In this document: positions 18,961 to 26,363 of the stretch, piece by piece
Position numbering within the stretch: position 1 is the stretch's first letter
Layout of the letters: every line of letters starts with the position of its first letter
Origin: Thermoanaerobaculia bacterium
GTDB lineage: Bacteria; Acidobacteriota; Thermoanaerobaculia; Multivoradales; J023
DNA: 44,071 nt
Direction of reading: 5' to 3'
Assembly: GCA_028066595.1 (NCBI GenBank)
Contig: JALCBJ010000018.1
Coordinates: 10,952-55,022, forward strand
Made by a program: the position numbers and the translations under genes
Notes under the pieces: generated by a model
The model's database searches: none
Told to the model about the DNA's origin: nothing
What the model saw: only the letters and a program-made list of their open reading frames with translations

Positions 18961-19770
18961 TCAGCCCCGCTGTCGACGCCAGCGCGCCAGGCGCCGGAGG
19001 TTTCGCTCGATCCAGCGCTCGGCTTCCTCGTGCCGGTAGAACTCACGTTCCCGCTGGCGGAATGCTCGGGTATGGACCGTCCGCCGCAGCTGTCCCAAGA
19101 TCGGTGGCTCGGCTGCATGAAGCATCTCGTGGTGGACCACAGACTCGACGACGAACTCCGGTACTTGCTCCCGATCGAGCACCGGATGGATCCGGACGAG
19201 TCGATGAGTGGAGTCGTAGCTGCCGAGACGGATGTGGATTCCGCCCTGGCGGCGGTCGGCCCTTCCATGGCCGGGCCGGCTCCAGGTGATGTCGACGTGC
19301 AGATCGCCGCCAAAGTACTCGCGTTCCACCCGGTCGCGCAGAAGCACCAGATCATAGACGCGGCCGAGTGGCTTCAGAGTGAGTCTGCTGGGTGTCATGA
19401 ACTCCGCCGCGTGGCGGGAGAAGTGTTCCCGAGCCACGGCGAGAGCCTGCTTGCGCGCCGTACCGCGGACCTTCGGATCCAGGAGAATGGCTACGGCTCT
19501 GGTCACCGGTGGAGGTGCGTCGAGAAAACACCGGTGGAGGCGTATGGCCAGTCCACGAGCATCAGGCTTGGCCGAGAGCATGCGCCGACGGTTGCGTGTC
19601 AGCACCAGCGACGCGACAGGTGAAGCGAGGAATTCCGCCAGCAGCGCGCGCAACCGGATACGTTGCTGGCCAACCGTCGCATCCGGTGACTCACAGGAAG
19701 TCGCCGACTGTCCGTCATTCTCGTCGAGCGGCTCCTCGGCCGCGAACAGGGTGAGCTGGGCCGTAGCCAT
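18961..19770 (-). CDS. SprT-like zinc metalloprotease family protein
   Basis: The 269-residue protein has an HEMLH zinc motif (residues 214-218) inside ESVVHHEMLHAAEPP, the pattern of SprT-like (DUF45-related) metallopeptidases. The segment before it (LHVDITWSRPG, GGIHIRLGSYD) fits the usual strands that lead into the motif. A downstream His (VHTRAFRQREREF) could be the third zinc ligand. The N-terminal 130 residues are helical and unrecognised. The C-terminus is very rich in Arg (LRRLARWRRQRG), compatible with nucleic-acid binding, as in the Spartan relatives that cut DNA-protein crosslinks. No signal peptide is seen. It is followed upstream on the same strand by the second ADOP permease, about 60 bases away. 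Confidence 0.8.
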   Translation of the reverse strand: MATAQLTLFAAEEPLDENDGQSATSCESPDATVGQQRIRLRALLAEFLASPVASLVLTRNRRRMLSAKPDARGLAIRLHRCFLDAPPPVTRAVAILLDPKVRGTARKQALAVAREHFSRHAAEFMTPSRLTLKPLGRVYDLVLLRDRVEREYFGGDLHVDITWSRPGHGRADRRQGGIHIRLGSYDSTHRLVRIHPVLDREQVPEFVVESVVHHEMLHAAEPPILGQLRRTVHTRAFRQREREFYRHEEAERWIERNLRRLARWRRQRG

Positions 19771-19829
19771 GTGGCAGTGATCTTAACGGCCCAGATCTGC
19801 GGGTCGGCGGGAACCGATCGTCTGCGAAC

Positions 19830-22238
19830 TCACTCACCTCGTAGGCAGGTCACCGGATCGAGCCGCGCGGCTCGCAAAGCAGGTCGGCCGATGGCGACGA
19901 ACGCAACGACCATGAGTACCAGTCCCGAGCCGGTCAGCGTGACCCAGTCGGCCGCCTCGACGCCATGTACCAGGCTCTCCAGAGCTCGGCGTGCCGTCCA
20001 GGCCGCTCCGAGTCCCAGGGTGAGACCGACTCCCACCAGACCCAACCCGTCAGCAAAGATCCATCGCAGGATGTCGCGGCGATCTGCTCCCACCGCCATC
20101 CGCACCCCGATGTCGGGACCGCGCCATGCCACCAGATACGACATCACGCCATAGAGCCCCACGGCTGACAAGATCAGGGCCACTGTGGCGAAGATCGTCA
20201 GCGCGAGGGCCTGAAACCTGGATTCCGCGACGGTGCCGTCGAGCAAGCTGGCCATGGAGCGTACGTTCGAGATCGATAACTCGGGCGCGAGGCGCCACAG
20301 CCGATCCTGTAGCGCCGGAGCCAGAGCCATCGGATCGAGGTCGGTGCGCACGACGAGGGAGGATTTGGGCCACGAGCCCAGAGGACTCTGGGTGTAGGGG
20401 AAGATCATCTCAGGGCGGACGTCGTCGGTTAGACGGAACTGCCGAAAGTCATGAACCACACCGATCACTGTCCACTCCTCGTCGCTCGAGCCTTGCCGAA
20501 ATCGCTGGCCGACGGCTTCGGTGCCTGGGAAGTACTGCTGCGCCAAGGTGTCGTTGACCATGGCCACCCGCGGCGCATGGGCATGGTCGCTGGCTTCGAA
20601 TCCCCTTCCGGCGATCAACTCGATCCCCAGAGTCTCGAAGAGCTCGGCGCTTGCGACACGCAAGGTGGCCGACGGGGTTTCGCTGGGGGCCGGCTCGGGC
20701 TGTCCGACGATGCGGAATGAATGCGTCCAGATGTCGTCACCCACGGGGAGGTGGTTGATCAGACCCGCGTTCAGGACGCCGGGCTCGGCGTTCGCGGCCT
20801 GTAGGAGGGCGTCGAAGAATCTCCATTGCGCTGCAGGTTCTTCGTAGTCGGTACCTCGCAGAGAAAGCTGCAGTGTCAGGAGGTTGTGCCGGTCGAATCC
20901 CGGATCGAACTGCGTCAGGTGCTGGAAGCTCCGGATCATGGTTCCGGCTCCGGCGAGCAGCACCACGGTGCATGCGACCTCGACCACCACCAGAGCTTTA
21001 CGCAGCCGGTCACCTGTTCCCACGCCGGCCGCGCCGCTAGGGCGGAGCGACTCCCGCAGGTGCCAGCGACCCTGAGCGAAAACGGGAACCGAGCCGAAGA
21101 TCATGCCGCTGACCAGAGACAAGCCGAGGGTGTATAGAACGGCTCGGGGCTCCATCTCGATTTCGCCGAGGCGAGGTAGGTCGGCTGGGCCCCAGGCCAC
21201 CACGGCGTCGAGGCTCCAGATGCAGAGCACCAATCCGAACAGACCGCCCAGGACCGCTAGCCAGAGACTCTCGCCGACGAACTGGGCTGCGGATCGGGCT
21301 CGGCTCGCGCCGAGGGCGCGGCGTACCGCGAAATCGCTCTTGCGACGCAAGGCGCGCGCGAAGAATAGGCTGGCGACGTTGGCGCAGGCCACGAAGAGGA
21401 CCAGGCCCACCATGACGAACATGACCCATAGTGCGGTCCGCGTATCGCCCACCGTCGACTCCAAGAGGGGCGAGACCTGAAACTGGAGATCGGCATTGGC
21501 GCGCGGACTCTCGGCCTCGAGCCGTTGGGCCAGCACGTTCATCTCGGCCTGCGCCCGGTCCAGAGTCGTGCCGTCCCGGAGTCGGGCAAACACACGCAAG
21601 AAACGGGAATGACTACCGACCTGCTCCGGTGAAAGTCGGAAGGGTGCCCAGAGCTCGGCACCCTCGGCCCAGAATGTGGGGAAGGCGAAATCCGGCGGCA
21701 TGATCGCGACCACGGTGTGAGCCTCACCGTCGAGGGAGATCGTGTTCCCGAGGATCGCCGGATCGGCGCCGAACACCCTTTGCCACAACGCGTGGCCCAG
21801 GACGACGACCTGAGCGTCGGACTCGGGTAGCCGCTCGAGGCCCGCATCGAAGGTACCGCCGAGCTTCGCACGGCTTCGCAGCAGGTCGAAGAGTCCGGCA
21901 GTGGTGGCGAGCCCGCGTACTTCCGTCGGGTGACCGGTGCCGCGAAGCACAGGGTTCCAAAGATACGTCGCGGTGACGTCTACGAGCGTCCGGCTACCGG
22001 CGACCACGCTGGAGTAGACCGCAGGTGAAGTCGGAGCGTGCTCTCCGGGTTCGCCCTCGAGAACCGAGACCAGTCGGTCCGAGCCGTCGAAAGGTAGTGG
22101 TCGCCAGAGAACGCTGTCGAGCACGCTGAAGAGAGTCGTCGTCGACCCGATGCCGAGGCCGAGGACCAGTATGACGAGCAGGGTGAAGCTGCGATCTCGT
22201 CGCAACGTGCGTAGGGGTCGAGTGAGCTCGCGTAGCAT
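19830..22238 (-). CDS. Second ADOP-type orphan ABC transporter permease
   Basis: This is an inner-membrane MacB/FtsX-fold protein of about 802 residues with the same architecture as the one at 10083. It opens LRELTRPLRTLRRDRSFTLL into the first helix (VILVLGLGIGSTTTLFSVLD). A periplasmic domain follows (GNTISLDGEAHTVVAIMP), then a helix block (FVACANVASLFFARALRRKS), a second periplasmic domain (YFPGTEAVGQRFRQG) and a C-terminal FtsX block ending RAARLDPVTCLRGE. ATG at 22238 is preferred over one at 22319 because it matches the family start. There is no neighbouring ATPase. Sequence divergence from the first copy is large, so this is an old paralogue, not a recent duplication. Confidence 0.92.
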   Translation of the reverse strand: MLRELTRPLRTLRRDRSFTLLVILVLGLGIGSTTTLFSVLDSVLWRPLPFDGSDRLVSVLEGEPGEHAPTSPAVYSSVVAGSRTLVDVTATYLWNPVLRGTGHPTEVRGLATTAGLFDLLRSRAKLGGTFDAGLERLPESDAQVVVLGHALWQRVFGADPAILGNTISLDGEAHTVVAIMPPDFAFPTFWAEGAELWAPFRLSPEQVGSHSRFLRVFARLRDGTTLDRAQAEMNVLAQRLEAESPRANADLQFQVSPLLESTVGDTRTALWVMFVMVGLVLFVACANVASLFFARALRRKSDFAVRRALGASRARSAAQFVGESLWLAVLGGLFGLVLCIWSLDAVVAWGPADLPRLGEIEMEPRAVLYTLGLSLVSGMIFGSVPVFAQGRWHLRESLRPSGAAGVGTGDRLRKALVVVEVACTVVLLAGAGTMIRSFQHLTQFDPGFDRHNLLTLQLSLRGTDYEEPAAQWRFFDALLQAANAEPGVLNAGLINHLPVGDDIWTHSFRIVGQPEPAPSETPSATLRVASAELFETLGIELIAGRGFEASDHAHAPRVAMVNDTLAQQYFPGTEAVGQRFRQGSSDEEWTVIGVVHDFRQFRLTDDVRPEMIFPYTQSPLGSWPKSSLVVRTDLDPMALAPALQDRLWRLAPELSISNVRSMASLLDGTVAESRFQALALTIFATVALILSAVGLYGVMSYLVAWRGPDIGVRMAVGADRRDILRWIFADGLGLVGVGLTLGLGAAWTARRALESLVHGVEAADWVTLTGSGLVLMVVAFVAIGRPALRAARLDPVTCLRGE

Positions 22239-22550
22239 CGGCGTCTCCGGTTCTGCCGTGGACTCGTGGCGTTCCCTGCATAGAACAGCAAGGTTCGTTC
22301 CACCTGCGGGTGTGGCCATTGCGAGGCTATTCGAGGTGCCCCCGCGAGCGCTCTGTCCGTTCGCGGGACTTCCATGCGCAACAGCGGACGGGGGGAGGGC
22401 GGCCGGCGGGCTGCATCTGTCTTGACCCGGTTCGCGTCGGGTGAACGAGTGTTTCCCGACGTGTTAGCGTTCCGCTGGCGCCTGGCGGTCAGGTCTCCAC
22501 CTCCGGTCCCTTCCTTCGACTTCCGCCCCACGCTCACTTCCGAGGATTCC

Positions 22551-24011
22551 ATGCCAGTCGAGCTTCAAGGACCCGTCAGGGTCCGCTTCGCTCCTTCGCC
22601 CACCGGCTATCTCCACGTCGGCGGCGCCCGGACGGCTATCTACAATGAGCTGCTGCGCCGTCGCCTGGGTGGAGTCAACATTCTTCGTATCGAAGATACA
22701 GACAAGCAACGCTCCGACGAGGCGATGACTCGCCAGATCATCGACGCACTGGAGTGGTTAGGTGTCGAGATAGACGAAGGACCGTTCCTGCAGAGCGAGC
22801 GGCTGGAGCGCCATCGTGGAGAGGCCCTACGGCTTCTCGCAGAAGAGAAGGCCTATCATTGTTTCCGGACTCCCGAGGAGCTCGACGCACGCCGCCAGGA
22901 AATCCTCGGGCGCGGCGACTCGTACCGGTACAAGACGGCCTTCGGCGTACCCACGCGGGATGAGGCGGAACGGCGCATCGAAGCTGGAGAACCCTATGCG
23001 ATCCGGCTCAAAGTGCCCGACGAGGAAATCGTCGTGCGCGACTTGGTGCGGGGTGACGTGCCGTTTCCGGCGGAGGCTCAAGACGACTTCATCATCCTGC
23101 GCTCCGATGGCACGCCGACGTACCACCTGTCGGTCTGCGTCGATGATGTCGACATGGGTGTCACTCATGTCGTTCGAGGCGAAGATCACCTTTCGAACAC
23201 ACCGAAACACATCGCTCTGTTCCGCGCACTCGGTGCCGAGGTACCTGCCTTCGGCCATCTGCCGCTGATTCTCGGCACCGACAAGAAGCGACTGTCGAAG
23301 CGCACGGGCGCCACGTCGGTCGAAGAATTCCGCGACCAGGGAATCTTGCCGCGGGCGCTCTACAACTACCTCGCACTCCTCGGCTGGTCGCCCGGCGACG
23401 ATCGGGAGTTGATGTCTCGGGAGGAGATGATCGAGGCGTTCAGTGCCGACCGGCTGTTGAAGTCGGCCGCGGTCTTCGATCCGGACAAGCTGGCGTGGAT
23501 CAGCGCGCAGTACATGTTCCACTCGGACCTGTCGGTCATCGTGGAACATCTCCGCCCGTTCCTCACCGAGGTAGGGCTCGGCGAGGCTCCCGAAGAGCGT
23601 CTTCGCGAGCTCATCGAGGTTCATCGTCTGCGTGCCAAGACGCTGCGCGAGCTGGCGGAACAGCTGGTGCATTACTTCCAAGACGGCATCGACTACGACG
23701 ACGAACTGACGTCGAAGTTTCGTCGACAGGCGGAGCTGCCGACGTTGCTCGAGGAGCTATCGGCCGGATTTGCGACACTCGACGACTACACCGTCGACGC
23801 GACGGAGCAGGTGCTCCGCGATCTGGCGACGAAGCACGAGGTGAAGGCAGGCTTCCTGATCCATCCGACCCGCATCGCGATGTCGGGATCCAAGACTGGT
23901 CCTGGTGTCTTCGACGTGGTCGTCGCCGTCGGCCAGGAGGAGGGGAAACGTCGCATGTCAGCCTTCGTGGAGTATCTGAAAGCCAATCCCATCGAGACCG
24001 AAGCTGAGTAA
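22551..24011 (+). CDS. gltX: Glutamyl-tRNA synthetase
   Basis: This class I aminoacyl-tRNA synthetase attaches glutamate to its tRNA using ATP. The 486-residue product has the HIGH-type motif in RFAPSPTGYLHVGGARTA and the KMSKS-type motif KKRLSKR (residues 245-251), followed by GATSVEEF as expected. The catalytic-domain blocks LRIEDTDKQRS and HVVRGEDHLSNTPKH are intact, and the C-terminal anticodon-binding helices are present. ATG at 22551 puts the HIGH motif near residue 20; the frame upstream lacks conserved sequence. It is the first gene of a tight run with the next three genes. Its specificity (discriminating or not) cannot be judged by eye. Confidence 0.97.
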   Translation: MPVELQGPVRVRFAPSPTGYLHVGGARTAIYNELLRRRLGGVNILRIEDTDKQRSDEAMTRQIIDALEWLGVEIDEGPFLQSERLERHRGEALRLLAEEKAYHCFRTPEELDARRQEILGRGDSYRYKTAFGVPTRDEAERRIEAGEPYAIRLKVPDEEIVVRDLVRGDVPFPAEAQDDFIILRSDGTPTYHLSVCVDDVDMGVTHVVRGEDHLSNTPKHIALFRALGAEVPAFGHLPLILGTDKKRLSKRTGATSVEEFRDQGILPRALYNYLALLGWSPGDDRELMSREEMIEAFSADRLLKSAAVFDPDKLAWISAQYMFHSDLSVIVEHLRPFLTEVGLGEAPEERLRELIEVHRLRAKTLRELAEQLVHYFQDGIDYDDELTSKFRRQAELPTLLEELSAGFATLDDYTVDATEQVLRDLATKHEVKAGFLIHPTRIAMSGSKTGPGVFDVVVAVGQEEGKRRMSAFVEYLKANPIETEAE

Positions 24012-24021
24012 GGAAGAAACG

Positions 24022-25440
24022 ATGAACGCTCATCTCACGTCGTCCCATCTCTACAGCCAGTCCGTCATCGACCTGGTCGATCCTGCGACCCAGCAGCTCT
24101 GCTCCTGCGACATCGACGAAGCGAAGCGCCGTATCCTGAGCGAGGATCCCCACGCGATTCTCGGCATCGAAGGATCTTTTGCGCTGACGGCGGTAGAAGA
24201 GAATCCCGAGAACGGCGTGATCGTCAAGCTGGCCCGCAGTCTCGATCGGCCGATGCGCTATTTCCTGGCCAAGCAGGTCGAGGGTCCTTACCTGATCGTC
24301 GCCGAACGGATCGACGAGATTCGTACCCACCTCGAGGAGCTGGGCTTGGGAGAGCAATTTCATCCGTCGTACACCCGCATGGTGCCGGCGCATCATGTGA
24401 CGACGCTCCAGGTCATTGGCTGTCCGGATCCGCAAGCGACCTACACCCGATTCTTCGACCCTCCGCACGCGACGTTGCCAGTGGATCTGGACGCGATCGG
24501 TGAGGCTTATGTCGGTGCCCTGCTCGACGAGGTGGGCAGCCAACTCCGCAGCGCGACGGCCGATGAGCCACTGGGCGTCCTCTTTTCCGGTGGGGTGGAT
24601 TCCGGTGCGGTGTTATTGGCGGTCTACCGTCGGCTTCTCGATCTGGGGCAGAGCCCCTCGCGCCTCAAGGCGTTCACGTTGTCGGTAGCCGGTGGCGGCG
24701 AGGACTTGGTTCAGGCGCGGGAGTTCCTGCGACGTCTGGATTTGGAGATGCTCCTGGAACCGATCGGGGTGACAGCCGATGCGGTCGACCCGCTACGCGC
24801 AGTCGAGGTGATCGAGGACTATAAGCCACGCGACGTGGAATGTGCTGCTGTCGTGCTCGCCCTGATGGAAGAGTTGCGCGCTCGGTACCCCGGATGGCTG
24901 CATCTCTTCGATGGAGACGGGGGCGACGAGAACTTGAAGGACTATCCCATCGAGGAGAACCCCGAGCTGACCATCCGCAGCGTGGTATCGAACTCCATGC
25001 TGTACCATGAGGGCTGGGGCGTCGACGCGTTGAAGCACTCGTTGACCTACAGCGGCGGACTGTCCCGAGGTTGCGTCCGCGGGTATGCGCCGGCCCGCAA
25101 ACTCGGATTCCAGGTATCCAGCCCGTTCATGCGTCCGCAAGTCATTCAGGTCGCTGAGTCCATCCCCTTCGCCGATCTGACGGACGTCGTGGGCACCACA
25201 GGTGATCACGACAAGCTCTATTCCCTCAAGGGCGAGATCGTTCGCCGGGGTTTTCGTCGACTCTTGGATATTGACTTTCCGGTGTTTCCCAAGCGTCGGT
25301 TTCAAGAGGGCGCCGTGGACGCCACGGTCGGGACGGAGCGGTTCGGTGCTCCATTCTTGGCACGCGGAGCGGAACGTGCCTTCGCGGACCGCGCTGTGGA
25401 GATGCGCTATCGGCGGCATTTCGAGGCGCTTCACATCTGA
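24022..25440 (+). CDS. Asparagine-synthase-like ATP-dependent ligase lacking the glutaminase Cys
   Basis: The 472-residue protein has the AsnB fold. Its N-terminal part keeps Ntn-domain traces (GIEGSFALTAVEE, LARSLDRPMRYFLA) but starts MNAHLTSS with no Cys2, so glutamine hydrolysis is unlikely. The synthetase domain has the PP-loop SGGVDS (residues 189-194) and an acidic DGDGGDE block. Such enzymes activate a carboxylate as the AMP ester and let an amine attack, as in beta-lactam synthetase and lasso-peptide cyclases. It begins 10 bases after gltX with AAGGAAG as its ribosome-binding site, and a radical SAM gene follows after 35 bases. The substrate is unknown. An ammonia-dependent asparagine synthetase is the simplest alternative, but the neighbours favour a special pathway. 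Confidence 0.85.
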   Translation: MNAHLTSSHLYSQSVIDLVDPATQQLCSCDIDEAKRRILSEDPHAILGIEGSFALTAVEENPENGVIVKLARSLDRPMRYFLAKQVEGPYLIVAERIDEIRTHLEELGLGEQFHPSYTRMVPAHHVTTLQVIGCPDPQATYTRFFDPPHATLPVDLDAIGEAYVGALLDEVGSQLRSATADEPLGVLFSGGVDSGAVLLAVYRRLLDLGQSPSRLKAFTLSVAGGGEDLVQAREFLRRLDLEMLLEPIGVTADAVDPLRAVEVIEDYKPRDVECAAVVLALMEELRARYPGWLHLFDGDGGDENLKDYPIEENPELTIRSVVSNSMLYHEGWGVDALKHSLTYSGGLSRGCVRGYAPARKLGFQVSSPFMRPQVIQVAESIPFADLTDVVGTTGDHDKLYSLKGEIVRRGFRRLLDIDFPVFPKRRFQEGAVDATVGTERFGAPFLARGAERAFADRAVEMRYRRHFEALHI

Positions 25441-25475
25441 GGTCGGCGGTAGGCCGGCAGGGTCGATCGCGAGTC

Positions 25476-26363
25476 GTGAAAAAACCCAGGCGCGATCGAA
25501 CCGACCTCGAACCGCTCGATCCCTTCCTTCACCAAGGCGTTCAGATCGAGACGGAGCGCTCGTTCGATGGTTCTCGGGAATTCCTGGAGTCGAGCGTCAC
25601 GGTGTTTCTCACCGGTGCCGAATGCCCGTTTCAATGCGTCTTTTGCGACCTCTGGCGCTACACCTTGGACGGACCGACACTGCCGGGAGCACTGCCACGC
25701 CAGCTCGCGACCGCTCTGAAAGATGTCGAGGGTGCGGATCGAACCGGCTTGCTGAAGCTCTACAACGCCAGCAACTGGTTCGAGGAACGGGCCGTGCCGG
25801 AGCGGGACGATCTCCCGATCGCCGAGCTCGGAGCCGATTTCCGTAGGGTCGTGGTGGAAAGCCATGCACGCCTGGTGGGTACCCGTTGCCGACGCTTCGG
25901 CGAGGCCCTGGAAGGGCGCTTGCAAGTAGCCTTGGGCGTCGAGACAGTGCACCCCGAGGCGTTGGCGCAGCTGAACAAGGGCGTGACTCTCGAGGATCTG
26001 CAACGGGCGGCGAACAAGCTGCTCGTGTGGGATCTGGAGATTCGCACCTTTGTCCTCATCGGAGCACCGTTCGTTCCCGAAAATGAATCGGTCGACTGGA
26101 CCGTTCGGAGCTGCGAGCTCAGCTTGGAGCTGGGGGCTGTCGCGGTGTCCTTGATTCCGCTCCGGCCAACGTCACCAGACCTCGTGCCACCCACACTGGA
26201 TCAGGTCGAAGAGGCATGGATGCGAGGTCGGGCGCTGTCTTCGGCGGTTCAGCTCGACGTGTGGGACCTGGATCGCATGGTCGTTGACGACGATTCGCAC
26301 GCCCGCGTGCTACGACTCCGGCAGGAGCAGCTCGAGCTCGCCAACTCGAAGGACCGCCCATGA
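25476..26363 (+). CDS. Radical SAM protein, Elp3/RaSEA-like
   Basis: The 295-residue protein carries the radical SAM cluster motif CxxxCxxC at Cys50, Cys54 and Cys57 (TGAECPFQCVFCDLW). The remaining pattern resembles the archaeosine-synthase beta (RaSEA) and Elp3 group: LLKLYNASNWFEERAVP aligns with the usual KxxTSGSFLD, VVVESHARLV with xVVESRPE, VALGVETVHPEAL with the GLET block, LNKGVTLEDL with INKGF, and FVLIGAPFVPENESVDW with the LKPPFLxExEA block. These enzymes start reactions with a 5-deoxyadenosyl radical. GTG at 25476 is the start, with a weak ribosome-binding site. The stop overlaps the next start (ATGA), implying coupled translation. The assignment to the RaSEA type is by eye, and the substrate is unknown. 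Confidence 0.85.
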   Translation: MKKPRRDRTDLEPLDPFLHQGVQIETERSFDGSREFLESSVTVFLTGAECPFQCVFCDLWRYTLDGPTLPGALPRQLATALKDVEGADRTGLLKLYNASNWFEERAVPERDDLPIAELGADFRRVVVESHARLVGTRCRRFGEALEGRLQVALGVETVHPEALAQLNKGVTLEDLQRAANKLLVWDLEIRTFVLIGAPFVPENESVDWTVRSCELSLELGAVAVSLIPLRPTSPDLVPPTLDQVEEAWMRGRALSSAVQLDVWDLDRMVVDDDSHARVLRLRQEQLELANSKDRP

